In this document: positions 1-7,784 of the stretch, piece by piece
Layout: the number at the start of each line of letters is the position of its first letter
Numbering within the stretch: the stretch's first letter is position 1
Notes under the pieces: model-generated
Database searches by the model: none
Seen by the model: the letters and a program-made list of their open reading frames with translations, nothing else
What the model was told of the DNA's origin: nothing
Origin: Allomuricauda sp. NBRC 101325
Lineage (GTDB): Bacteria > Bacteroidota > Bacteroidia > Flavobacteriales > Flavobacteriaceae
DNA length: 64,000 bases
Direction: 5' to 3'
NCBI RefSeq assembly: GCF_030268205.1
Contig: NZ_BSQF01000001.1
Span: 1,408,649-1,472,648, forward strand
Made by a program: the position numbers and the translations under genes

Positions 1-176
1 GTAGCCTCTACCTTTACAGACTTACCATTTTCATTATATCTACGATCCCAATATCGAAATGCTGACATTTGGTCAAGCTTCTCAATTAACAACTTAATTT
101 TTTCTTGAGAGTATTCTTGGGCACTGCATACAGATGGTACAATTATAATTAATATAATTAGATAATTTTTTGTCAT
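1..176 (-). CDS. Secreted protein of unknown function (partial, N-terminus only)
   Basis: This reading frame starts at an ATG at 176 and stays open to the left window edge, so only about 58 residues are visible. The first 20 residues are a clear signal peptide: a Lys after Met, an Ile/Leu-rich core and a Cys-Ser-Ala-Gln end. The mature part begins with a charged helix and has no motif I recognise. Upstream, at 292-322, lies a copy of the 21-bp-spaced direct-repeat module also found in front of three other genes here. Function unknown. Confidence 0.7.
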   Translation of the reverse strand, partial: MTKNYLIILIIIVPSVCSAQEYSQEKIKLLIEKLDQMSAFRYWDRRYNENGKSVKVEA

Positions 177-291
177 TATTGTTGCTAACTTCAAAGAATA
201 TGAATCGTTTTTAAAGATTTTATCGTCCGATACTTGCCTAACGGAAGACAGAAGTGAAACTAATGTTTACTACTAATAAAATCGCACCCCA

Positions 292-322
292 ATTGACGGA
301 TAGGTCATTTGAATTGACGAAT
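292..322 (-). promoter_or_regulatory. Putative operator: two direct repeats 21 bp apart (copy 1)
   Basis: ATTGACGGAT at 292-301 is repeated as ATTGACGAAT at 313-322, exactly 21 bp apart. The site lies about 115 bp upstream of the partial gene starting at 176. Read on the coding strand each half is like TCCGTCAAT. This resembles the direct repeats bound by LytTR-domain regulators, which also lie about two helical turns apart, but the binding protein is inferred, not shown. Confidence 0.5.
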
Positions 323-329
323 CAGAAAA

Positions 330-352
330 AAAATTCCCGCGAAAGCGGGAAA
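330..352 (-). terminator. Intrinsic terminator of the 398-1399 gene
   Basis: The hairpin TTCCCGC-GAAA-GCGGGAA is followed on the minus strand by a run of T (the A-run at about 325-331). It lies 45 bp past the stop of the gene ending at 398. A near-identical hairpin lies at 1510-1530. Confidence 0.8.
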
Positions 353-397
353 GTCGAAGTTGCATACATCAACCATTTTGGTTGATGACTAAAGTTA

Positions 398-1399
398 CTA
401 TTTATTATTTTCAATCAGTTTGTCCAAATCTTGAATCAGTCTATTTTTGTCTGTCAAATAAATCAAAACCCTTTCTTCTATTACCTCTGCTCCCAAATAT
501 GGATAGTATGGAATGCAAATTGAAATTTTATTGCCCCCAATGTTCTCAACCTTGTACGGGATGTGGTAATCGAGCATGTCTTCAATTGTATTCCTATTGG
601 AAATTTTAGTTCTCCCATCATAAACATCAAGACCTACAAAGTAGAAACTGCCAAGGGTATCAAAAACAAGTGCTGAACTATTATCAAAGCGATAAAAGGC
701 ATAAATATTATCAAGTGTTGCGATCTCTATGTTCACTTTATTATAATCTCTTTCAAACAGGGTAAATTGTCCATTTTTACAATAGTATGAAATGCCATAT
801 ATAAATTCCTTGTTCTCAAATATTTTTGGTCGCTCCACTTCTATTTCCATTAGCGTAGTAATTTTCTTGCTTAAGGGACTCTGGATTACCTTTTTTATTT
901 TAAGTGTATCAATAGAATTGATTTTCCACTTGTGGTTATCTTCCCCGAATTCAATTTGTTTTTGATCGGATTTGATTTTTGATATGTTTTGAATTGCAAA
1001 TTCTGTAAGCTTTAATGTTGTAATAGCATCATAGTACCTAGCACCTTGAGTGATGACAAGGGCCTCATTGTCTAAAAAAGTCCTAAGTATGTATGGTCCG
1101 CCATGGCTATACGCCCTGTCCCCTCTATCAAATGAAATGAAATAAGTAGATGGGGTATTATCTGAGGCATAATGGATGAAATTAAGAACTATTTGCTCTT
1201 TATATCCTATTTCAGAAGCGAGTATTTCGGTTAATTCACCAAAAATAAAAACCTTATAAATCTCTTCGAAATTATATTGGGAATCAATTCTCACTTTTAT
1301 ATTTCCAAAGTCTTTTGTAATAACCCTTTGTGGAGAAGCAAAAATGAATCCTGTGGCTAAAACCAATATGAAAGTTAATATGTCCTTGGGTTGTTTCAT
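398..1399 (-). CDS. Secreted protein of unknown function
   Basis: A 333-residue protein starting at ATG 1399, with a signal-peptide-like N-terminus (hydrophobic core about residues 8-22, then Ala-Ser-Pro-Gln). The mature region is rich in Ile, Asp, Lys and aromatic residues and looks like a soluble, mostly beta periplasmic or surface protein. I recognise no domain. It sits between argH and another small secreted protein, but it has its own upstream module: the argH terminator followed by a 21-bp-spaced direct repeat at 1472-1502. It is therefore probably transcribed separately from the arginine operon. Confidence 0.75.
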   Translation of the reverse strand: MKQPKDILTFILVLATGFIFASPQRVITKDFGNIKVRIDSQYNFEEIYKVFIFGELTEILASEIGYKEQIVLNFIHYASDNTPSTYFISFDRGDRAYSHGGPYILRTFLDNEALVITQGARYYDAITTLKLTEFAIQNISKIKSDQKQIEFGEDNHKWKINSIDTLKIKKVIQSPLSKKITTLMEIEVERPKIFENKEFIYGISYYCKNGQFTLFERDYNKVNIEIATLDNIYAFYRFDNSSALVFDTLGSFYFVGLDVYDGRTKISNRNTIEDMLDYHIPYKVENIGGNKISICIPYYPYLGAEVIEERVLIYLTDKNRLIQDLDKLIENNK

Positions 1400-1471
1400 T
1401 TAACTACATATATCTGAACTCAAACATAGAGGAGTGAAGCTAATGTTTACTACAATTTAAATCGCACCTCA

Positions 1472-1502
1472 ATTGACGGATGGGTCATTTGAATTGACGA
1501 AT
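1472..1502 (-). promoter_or_regulatory. Putative operator: two direct repeats 21 bp apart (copy 2)
   Basis: ATTGACGGAT at 1472-1481 and ATTGACGAAT at 1493-1502 lie 21 bp apart, 72 bp upstream of the ATG at 1399. Sequence and spacing match copy 1. It has the same layout relative to its gene as copies 1, 3 and 4. Confidence 0.5.
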
Positions 1503-1509
1503 CAGAAAA

Positions 1510-1530
1510 AAAATTCCCGCGAAAGCGGGA
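1510..1530 (-). terminator. Intrinsic terminator of the arginine operon (after argH)
   Basis: The hairpin TTCCCGC-GAAA-GCGGGAA is followed on the minus strand by seven or more T. It lies about 40 bp beyond the argH stop at 1569. Confidence 0.8.
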
Positions 1531-1568
1531 ATTACAAAATTGTTTGGTATCAAAATCAATTATGAATT

Positions 1569-2852
1569 TTAGTCAAAGACAGCATCCATTTTCTTTTTAA
1601 TCTCCTCCAAACACAAATTTCCCAAACTGCCTTCGTGGCTGTGTTCAATGTCACGTTTGGGTTTAAAATTGCCATTTTCTATAGCCTTGCCCATGGTTTT
1701 ATAGGCATCACGGAACGGCATGCCACTTTTTACCAATTCGTTCAAAGTATCCACACTAAACAAGTAGTCGTATTTTGGGTCTTCCAAAATGGTTTTGTTT
1801 ACTCTGATCTCCTTTAAACTAAAGGTCAACATCTCTATACAGGCGTGCATATCCTGTAGTGCTGGAACAATTACTTCTTTTACCAATTGCAGATCACGGT
1901 GGTATCCGCTAGGTAAATTGTTGGTGATCAAGATCAATTGGTTGGGCACTGCTTGGATCTTATTGCATTTTGCTCGGATCAATTCAAAAACGTCTGGGTT
2001 TTTCTTGTGTGGCATAATGCTACTTCCTGTGGTAAGCTCGTTGGGGAACGAGATAAAATCAAAATTTTGACTCATGTACAGGCAAATGTCCATTGCCATT
2101 TTGGATAGGGTAGCAGCCACGCTCGAAATTCCAAATGCAGTTGCTTTTTCAGCTTTTCCACGGCCCATTTGAGCGGCCACTACGTTGAATTTCAAAGTGT
2201 CAAATCCCATTTCTTGTGTGGTGAAACTTCTGTCGATTGGGAATGAGCTACCATAACCTGCAGCACTTCCCAATGGATTTTGGTCGGCCACTTTATGGGC
2301 GGCCTGTACAAAGTACAGATCATCGATCAAGCTTTCGGCATAGGCAGAAAACCAAAGTCCAAAAGAGGAGGGCATCGCAATTTGCAAGTGGGTGTAACCA
2401 GGCAACAACACACTTTTGTGTTTTTCCGCCAACTTCATCAATAAATCAAAAAGCTCTTTTACTTGATTTTTGATTTCGGTAAGTTCATCCTTTAAGTACA
2501 ATTGCATGGCAACCAGAACTTGGTCGTTTCTGGAACGTGCCGAATGGATTTTTTTACCGGTATCACCCAATTTCTCCGTCAGCATAAATTCGATTTTGGA
2601 ATGCATGTCCTCAAAATCGTTTTCAATAGTGAACTTACCTTTTTCGATGTCCTTTGCGATTTCATCCAATCCTTTGGTCAATTCTTTGGCCTCATCTTCG
2701 GTAAGTAGTCCAACTTTACCCAACATTTTGGCATGCGCCTTGGAGGCAATCACATCGTATTTAGCGAGCACCAAATCAAGTTCGCGGTCGTTGCCCACAG
2801 TAAAATGGTCTATTTTTTTATCGGTACTGAATCCTTTGTCCCAGAGTTTCAT
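1569..2852 (-). CDS. argH: Argininosuccinate lyase
   Basis: Cleaves argininosuccinate to arginine and fumarate, the last step of arginine synthesis, in the cytoplasm. The fumarase/aspartase superfamily signature Gly-Ser-Ser-Ile-Met-Pro-His-Lys-Lys-Asn-Pro is present around residue 275, and the N-terminal LWDKG and the SARSRNDQ block are typical of ArgH. I place the start at ATG 2852; an upstream in-frame TTG at 2861 adds only three residues. Length (about 427 residues) is normal. It is the last gene of the operon, 46 bp after a 52-residue ORF, and is followed by a strong hairpin terminator. Confidence 0.97.
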   Translation of the reverse strand: MKLWDKGFSTDKKIDHFTVGNDRELDLVLAKYDVIASKAHAKMLGKVGLLTEDEAKELTKGLDEIAKDIEKGKFTIENDFEDMHSKIEFMLTEKLGDTGKKIHSARSRNDQVLVAMQLYLKDELTEIKNQVKELFDLLMKLAEKHKSVLLPGYTHLQIAMPSSFGLWFSAYAESLIDDLYFVQAAHKVADQNPLGSAAGYGSSFPIDRSFTTQEMGFDTLKFNVVAAQMGRGKAEKATAFGISSVAATLSKMAMDICLYMSQNFDFISFPNELTTGSSIMPHKKNPDVFELIRAKCNKIQAVPNQLILITNNLPSGYHRDLQLVKEVIVPALQDMHACIEMLTFSLKEIRVNKTILEDPKYDYLFSVDTLNELVKSGMPFRDAYKTMGKAIENGNFKPKRDIEHSHEGSLGNLCLEEIKKKMDAVFD

Positions 2853-2907
2853 ACTATTCAATTATCAGTTGTCAATTAACAATAAACAATCTGTGGTTTG
2901 TTTGAGC

Positions 2908-3066
2908 TTATTTTTCTTCTTCCTTTATGGAGTTCAAAGTAAATTTATCAAAAGCAATTTTATCAAAGATCTTAGATTGTCCAGTTTTCAACCATCTTTT
3001 GTATATGAGGTTTCCATTCAAATAAACATAGAGCTGATCATCTTTTATCTCTTTTATAAATGCCAT
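2908..3066 (-). CDS. Small conserved-looking protein inside the arginine operon
   Basis: A 52-residue ORF (ATG at 3066, stop at 2908) fits between argE (ends 3105) and argH (starts 2852), in the same direction with gaps of 38 and 55 bp. The product is basic in the middle and acidic at the end, with alternating hydrophobic residues (KDDQLYVYLNGNLIYKRW) suggesting a small beta-rich fold. It has no signal peptide or membrane segment. I do not recognise the family. The reading frame fills the gap almost completely and its composition is protein-like, which favours a real gene. A role in arginine synthesis is suggested only by position. Confidence 0.55.
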   Translation of the reverse strand: MAFIKEIKDDQLYVYLNGNLIYKRWLKTGQSKIFDKIAFDKFTLNSIKEEEK

Positions 3067-3104
3067 TGAACCAATGTTAATTGCTAATTGTTCATTGTAT
3101 TTGT

Positions 3105-4175
3105 TTATTGCAAAAATCCCGTTAGGATCTTAATGTAAAGGTCGATACCCTCTACAATTTCGTCTACATAAATAAATTCGTTGGCCGAGTGGGAGCGTGT
3201 ACTATCCCCAGGGCCCAATTTTACCGATTGACAGCTCAATGCTGCTTGGTCGGATAAAGTGGGGGAACCATAGGTTCCACGACCCAAGGCCAATCCACTT
3301 TTTACCAAATCGTGATTCGGGTCTATTTTGGAGGAATTCAATCGAAGTGAACGAGGTGTCATTTTACAGGGTGCTTCTTTTTGGAGCAAGTCTGCAATTT
3401 CTTGGTTGGTATAGCAATCGTTCACACGAACATCCACTACCATATCTACTTGTGAAGGTACCACGTTATGCTGTTTTCCTGCATTGATTTGGGTTACGGT
3501 CAATTTTACTTCACCCAAGGCTTCTGACACTTTTTCAAAAGTATAGTCCTTGAACCATTGGAGCACTTCAATGGAGTTGTAAATGGAATTATCATCGTTT
3601 GGATGCGCTGCGTGCGATGGGGTTCCTTCCACCACGGCATCGAACACCACCAAACCTTTTTCTGCAATGGCCAAATCCATCAACGTAGGTTCGCCAACAA
3701 TGGCCACATCAATTTTGGGTAGAATCGGAAGTAAGGCACGAATACTCAACTCGCCTGCATCTTCTTCCTCTGCAGTGGCAGCCATAATTATATTATGACT
3801 CAGCCCTTCCTTATCATAAAAATGAACAAAGGTGGCCAAAAGGGACACCAAACAGCCTCCGGCATCGTTGCTTCCCAGACCGTAGAGTTTTCCATCTTCA
3901 ACATGGGCATCAAAAGGGTCCTTGGTATAGGCATTGTTCGGTTTTACTGTATCGTGGTGCGAATTGAGCAATAGGGTCGGCTTACTTTCATCAAAATGCT
4001 TATTGAACGCATAGATGTTGTGGTATTGCCTATGTGTCTCTATGCCAAAACTTTGAAGAAAAGCCTGAATGGCATCCCCAGTTCCGTCCTCTTCACCTGA
4101 AAATGATGGGATGGAAATGAGTTCCATTAATAGAGCAATGGCTTTTTCTGTAAGTATGTCTTGCGTTATTTTCAT
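3105..4175 (-). CDS. argE: M20-family N-acylornithine/N-acylcitrulline deacylase (ArgE-type)
   Basis: A 356-residue M20 metallopeptidase-fold amidohydrolase. Metal and catalytic motifs are in place: HHDTV near residue 72, the GSNDAGG block near 101 and an EEED acidic cluster near 135. In this pathway the carbamoyltransferase acts on an acylated ornithine, so this enzyme most likely removes the acyl group from N-acylcitrulline rather than from N-acetylornithine. That is inferred from the neighbouring argF' gene. Its start overlaps the argB stop by 4 bp, indicating translational coupling. Confidence 0.9.
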   Translation of the reverse strand: MKITQDILTEKAIALLMELISIPSFSGEEDGTGDAIQAFLQSFGIETHRQYHNIYAFNKHFDESKPTLLLNSHHDTVKPNNAYTKDPFDAHVEDGKLYGLGSNDAGGCLVSLLATFVHFYDKEGLSHNIIMAATAEEEDAGELSIRALLPILPKIDVAIVGEPTLMDLAIAEKGLVVFDAVVEGTPSHAAHPNDDNSIYNSIEVLQWFKDYTFEKVSEALGEVKLTVTQINAGKQHNVVPSQVDMVVDVRVNDCYTNQEIADLLQKEAPCKMTPRSLRLNSSKIDPNHDLVKSGLALGRGTYGSPTLSDQAALSCQSVKLGPGDSTRSHSANEFIYVDEIVEGIDLYIKILTGFLQ

Positions 4176-4951
4176 AAAGTTAAAGTCGTGTAGTCTGAAT
4201 TACTGGCTTCCAACATGCTGCTATTTCCCACGCACACTTTGGCCACATGGTTGCGCAGCGCGTAAAAGCAATTGTGCATTTTAGGAAGCATCCCATCAGC
4301 AATTATTCCGTAAGCTAAAAGCTCATCGTATCCTTTTGAGTCGATGTGTCGAATCACGGAATTTTCATCATTTACATCTTGAAGCACCCCTTTCTTTTCA
4401 AAACAATAGTAAAGCGTGGTTTCAAATTGGTCTGACATGGCAATGGCGATTTCCGCTGCGATGGTATCTGCATTGGTGTTCAGCATCTGTCCTTTTCCAT
4501 CGTGAGTTAAAGCACAAAAAATGGGAGTAAATCCAGCTTGAAGCAATTTGAAAATGGCATAGGTGTTCACGGTGTCCACATCACCCACCAATCCAAAATC
4601 CACATTTTTCTTTGGTCGTTTATGGGCGCGGATGGCATTACCATCGGCACCGCTCATGCCTATGGCATCGGTACCCAAAGCTTGTAATTTGGCCACGATT
4701 TTTTTGCTCACCAAACCACCGTATACCATGAGTGCAATATCCAAGGTGTCGGCATCCGTAATTCTTCTACCGTTTACCATTTTGGATTCTATTCCGAGTT
4801 TGTTTCCTAGCTCGGTCGCCTTTTTTCCACCACCGTGTACCAAGATTTTGTTTCCCTCCAGTTTGGAAAACAGACCGAGTACGTGCTCAAATCCTTCGGC
4901 ATCCTCAATAACGTTGCCGCCAATTTTTACTATGGATAACTTCTGTTTCAT
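4172..4951 (-). CDS. argB: N-acylglutamate kinase
   Basis: A 259-residue amino-acid kinase that phosphorylates N-acylglutamate, the second pathway step. Visible family motifs are the N-terminal KIGGNVIED, the phosphate-binding HGGGKKATEL near residue 40 and NGRRITD near 60. The acyl group is N-acetyl or N-succinyl; from the carbamoyltransferase downstream of it in the pathway I favour succinyl. The start lies one base beyond the stop of the SDR gene, and the end overlaps argE. Confidence 0.95.
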   Translation of the reverse strand: MKQKLSIVKIGGNVIEDAEGFEHVLGLFSKLEGNKILVHGGGKKATELGNKLGIESKMVNGRRITDADTLDIALMVYGGLVSKKIVAKLQALGTDAIGMSGADGNAIRAHKRPKKNVDFGLVGDVDTVNTYAIFKLLQAGFTPIFCALTHDGKGQMLNTNADTIAAEIAIAMSDQFETTLYYCFEKKGVLQDVNDENSVIRHIDSKGYDELLAYGIIADGMLPKMHNCFYALRNHVAKVCVGNSSMLEASNSDYTTLTL

Positions 4952-4952
4952 A

Positions 4953-5699
4953 CTATGTATTTATAATCCCGCCATCTATGGTTACCGTAGTCCCCGTAAT
5001 CCATGAACTATCTTCGGAAACCAGAAAAAGGGCAAGTTTGGCCACATCCTCAGGTGTGCCCAATCTATTTAATAGGGTTGTATTTTTTGCGTTTTCCACC
5101 GCCTTATCTGAATTTTTAAAAGCCTTGGCGGATTCCCACAATAATGGGGTGTCCACTGGGCCGGGACAAAGCGCGTTAACTCTAATTTTTGGTGCGTACT
5201 CAACCGCCATCTGCTTCATTAAAGCTACGGATGCAGCTTTTGAGGCACAGTAGGCCGGATGATTTGGAAAACTTTTAAAAGCTGCAATCGATGCATTTAT
5301 CAGGATGTTTCCCTGAGATTCTTTTTGCAAGTAGGGAAGGGCGTATTTACAAAGATAAAATATGGAACTGAGATTGGTATTGATGGTTTCGTGCCATGCA
5401 TCAATGGGCAATTCCTCCACATTTCCCAAACCAAGAATCCCTGCATTCAATGAAAGGATATCCAGTTTGCCATACACCTCGATTGCGGTATCGACCAACT
5501 TTTTATTATAGGATGGATCTGTAATATTACCAGGCAGGAACACGGCTTTGTCCAACATTTCTTCCAAGGCCGTACCTCTTTCTTGGTTACGACCAGAAAG
5601 TACAAGTTGGGCACCTTCAGCAGCAAGGGATTGAGCAATTGCCTTTCCCATTCCACTGGTTGCTCCCGTAACAATACAGACCTTACCTTCTAATTTCAT
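4953..5699 (-). CDS. Short-chain dehydrogenase/reductase inside the arginine operon
   Basis: A 248-residue classical SDR. The cofactor motif TGATSGMG lies at residues 12-19, NAG near 90, the catalytic Ser in NASIAAF near 138, and Tyr-x-x-x-Lys (YCASK) near 151. The C-terminal SSWITGTTVTIDGG is the usual SDR end. Substrate unknown. It overlaps argF' by 4 bp (ATGA) and is followed after one base by argB, so it is part of the operon. It is not a standard arginine enzyme. Confidence 0.9.
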   Translation of the reverse strand: MKLEGKVCIVTGATSGMGKAIAQSLAAEGAQLVLSGRNQERGTALEEMLDKAVFLPGNITDPSYNKKLVDTAIEVYGKLDILSLNAGILGLGNVEELPIDAWHETINTNLSSIFYLCKYALPYLQKESQGNILINASIAAFKSFPNHPAYCASKAASVALMKQMAVEYAPKIRVNALCPGPVDTPLLWESAKAFKNSDKAVENAKNTTLLNRLGTPEDVAKLALFLVSEDSSWITGTTVTIDGGIINT

Positions 5700-6637
5700 T
5701 TTAAGTTTTCCAATATTTTTTTCAGCACAACTTGGGCGGAAAAAATCCTGTTTTTGGATTGTTCCACCACCAAGGATTGCTCGCCGTCCAACACTGCATC
5801 TTCCACCACCATATTACGTCGAACGGGTAAGCAATGCATGAATTTTGCCTTTCCCAATTTCTTTGTGGTCATGGTCCAATTGGTGTCTTTGTTCAACACT
5901 TGGCCATAATCGGTGTAATTGCTCCAGTTTTTCACGTACACAAAGTCGGCATCTTCCAAAGCTTTGTCTTGATCATGCTCAATGGTGCAACCTTCCGTAA
6001 TTTTTGGATTCAGTTCGTATCCTTTTGGATGGGTGATCACAAAATCTGCATCCTGTAATTTCATCATTTCCACAAAAGAATTCGCCACTGCATGCGGTAA
6101 TGCTTTAGGATGGGGCGCCCAAGACAGGACCACTTTGGGTCTTTTGTCCAATTTATGTTCCTCCAGCGTAATGGCATCTGCCAACGCCTGCAAGGGGTGA
6201 CCCACCGAACTTTCCATATTTACCACTGGGATGGATGCATATTTGGCAAATCCGTTGATAACCTCCTCGGATTCATCTTTTGCTTTGTCTTGAAGTCCTG
6301 CAAATGCCCTAATGGCCACTATATCGCAATATTGCGAAACCACCTGGGCAGCTTCCTTGATATGTTCCGATGTGCCTTGGTCCATTACCGTGCCATCGCC
6401 ATATTCCAAAGCCCAACCCTCATTGCCAAAATTCATTACCATCACTTCCATGCCCAAATACATGGCCGCTTTTTGTGTGCTCAACCGCGTTCTTAGACTG
6501 TTGTTAAAAAACAACAGACATATGGTTTTGTGCTTGCCCAGATCTTCAAATTGATAAGGGTCTTTTTTTAGTTTAATTGCTTCGTCCACCCATTTGGGGA
6601 GCGATTCTATATCGTTAACAGATAAATAATGCTTCAT
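5696..6637 (-). CDS. argF': N-acylornithine carbamoyltransferase, predicted N-succinyl type
   Basis: Transfers carbamoyl phosphate to an N-acylated ornithine to give N-acylcitrulline. The carbamoyl-phosphate motif is the variant FNNSLRTR (residues 44-51), and HCLPVRR lies near 280. By alignment from memory, the residue matching Glu92 of Xanthomonas N-acetylornithine carbamoyltransferase is Ser90 here (GTSEHIKEA). Published work on this family reports that changing Glu92 to small residues shifts preference to N-succinylornithine, so I infer an N-succinyl pathway. Length 313 is normal. It overlaps the SDR by 4 bp and the argD stop by 1 bp. Confidence 0.93.
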   Translation of the reverse strand: MKHYLSVNDIESLPKWVDEAIKLKKDPYQFEDLGKHKTICLLFFNNSLRTRLSTQKAAMYLGMEVMVMNFGNEGWALEYGDGTVMDQGTSEHIKEAAQVVSQYCDIVAIRAFAGLQDKAKDESEEVINGFAKYASIPVVNMESSVGHPLQALADAITLEEHKLDKRPKVVLSWAPHPKALPHAVANSFVEMMKLQDADFVITHPKGYELNPKITEGCTIEHDQDKALEDADFVYVKNWSNYTDYGQVLNKDTNWTMTTKKLGKAKFMHCLPVRRNMVVEDAVLDGEQSLVVEQSKNRIFSAQVVLKKILENLK

Positions 6638-7782
6638 TACAATGCTTTTTTAAGACCCTCAAAAAATAGGTCGATGTCGGCTTTGGTGATGTTCAGTGCA
6701 GGTAGGAAACGCAACAGTTTTTTGTTCTTGGCACTACCCGTGAACATGTGCTGTTCCACAATCATTTTTTTGCGGAGTTCTGCCACCTCAAAATCAAATT
6801 CAAGACCGATCATTAATCCTCTCCCTTTTACTTTTTTGATTTCAGGAATCTCTGCTGCTTTTTCTTTGAAATAAGCTCCAAGTTCCGCTGCATTTTCAAT
6901 CAAGTTTTCGTCTTCCAAAACTTCCAAGACTGCCAAACTAGCGGCACAGGCCAAGTGGTTTCCACCAAAGGTGGTGCCCAAAAGTCCGTAAGAGGGTGTG
7001 AATTTTTCATGGATCAACACACCGCCAACAGGGAAACCATTACCCATTCCTTTAGCTATGGAAATGATGTCTGGTTGTACACTTCGACTACGCTCAGTGT
7101 CCATATGGTGTTGGAATCCAAAGAATTTTCCGCTACGTCCATATCCCGATTGTACTTCATCAGCAATTAAAACCACATTGTTTTCCTTGCATTTTTCAGC
7201 GATGAACTGATAAAACTCGGTTGTGGGTTCATCCAATCCACCAACCCCTTGAATGGCTTCCAGAATCACGGCGCAATAATCATCCGATGTGATGGCCTTT
7301 TCGAACCCATCAAAATCGTTCAAGGCCAAGAAAGTAACTTCTTGCTGCTTATTTATGGGCGCATTGATACTTGGATTGTCAGTTGCGGCCACTGCTGCTG
7401 AGGTTCTTCCGTGAAATCCGTTGTTGAAAGCAATTACTTTGGATTTTCCAGTGTGAAAGGAGGCCATTTTCAACGCATTTTCATTGGCTTCTGCCCCTGA
7501 ATTGCACATAAAGAGGTTATATTCCTCACAACCAGATAACACGCCTAGTTTTTCAGCAAGTGCTTCTTGCAATGGATTTTGAACCGAGTTGCTATAAAAG
7601 GCCATTTGGTCCAATTGGTCCTTGATTCGCTTTACGTAATGTGGATGTGTATGTCCGATGGAAATTACAGCGTGACCCCCATAAAAATCCAAATATTTTT
7701 CCCCCTTGTCGTCCCAAACTTCAATGCCCTTGGCTGAAACTGGGGTAACATTATATAGGGGGTATACATCAAATAATTTCAT
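6637..7782 (-). CDS. argD: N-acylornithine aminotransferase
   Basis: A 381-residue class III PLP aminotransferase making N-acylornithine from the semialdehyde. The motif NSGAEANENALK is near residue 95, DEVQSGYGR near 205, and the Schiff-base Lys is in SIAKGMGNGFP near 240. Just before that lysine, between FFGFQHH and VQPDIIS, is an unusual stretch (MDTERSRS). It is encoded by a copy of the palindromic repeat at 7079-7100 and looks like an in-frame insertion relative to the family. The frame is intact, so the gene is probably functional. It lies 2 bp after proC. Confidence 0.95.
   Translation of the reverse strand: MKLFDVYPLYNVTPVSAKGIEVWDDKGEKYLDFYGGHAVISIGHTHPHYVKRIKDQLDQMAFYSNSVQNPLQEALAEKLGVLSGCEEYNLFMCNSGAEANENALKMASFHTGKSKVIAFNNGFHGRTSAAVAATDNPSINAPINKQQEVTFLALNDFDGFEKAITSDDYCAVILEAIQGVGGLDEPTTEFYQFIAEKCKENNVVLIADEVQSGYGRSGKFFGFQHHMDTERSRSVQPDIISIAKGMGNGFPVGGVLIHEKFTPSYGLLGTTFGGNHLACAASLAVLEVLEDENLIENAAELGAYFKEKAAEIPEIKKVKGRGLMIGLEFDFEVAELRKKMIVEQHMFTGSAKNKKLLRFLPALNITKADIDLFFEGLKKAL
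7079..7100. repeat. Palindromic repeat inside the argD coding region
   Basis: ACACTTCGACTACGCTCAGTGT has a 5-bp stem (ACACT/AGTGT) around the core TTCGACTACGCTC. The same core occurs in three intergenic spacers of this operon (8650-8673, 9708-9731, 10964-10981). Here it is translated in frame as part of ArgD. Confidence 0.8.
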
Positions 7783-7784
7783 TG

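Larger units (their letters stand above)
1433..1530. repeat. Long direct repeat of the 252-351 region
   Basis: About 98 bp here closely match about 98 bp at 252-351. The match covers a GTGAA-CTAATGTTTACTAC stretch, the CGCACC-CAATTGACGGAT half-site, the second half-site and the CCCGCGAAAGCGGG hairpin. The two copies flank the 398-1399 gene, so that gene plus one repeat forms a cassette-like unit. The arrangement could come from duplication of a whole intergenic module. Confidence 0.8.

Noticed and set aside
2470..3069. 199-residue plus-strand ORF
   Set aside because: It lies opposite argH and the 52-residue ORF and has the Ser-rich composition of an antisense shadow.
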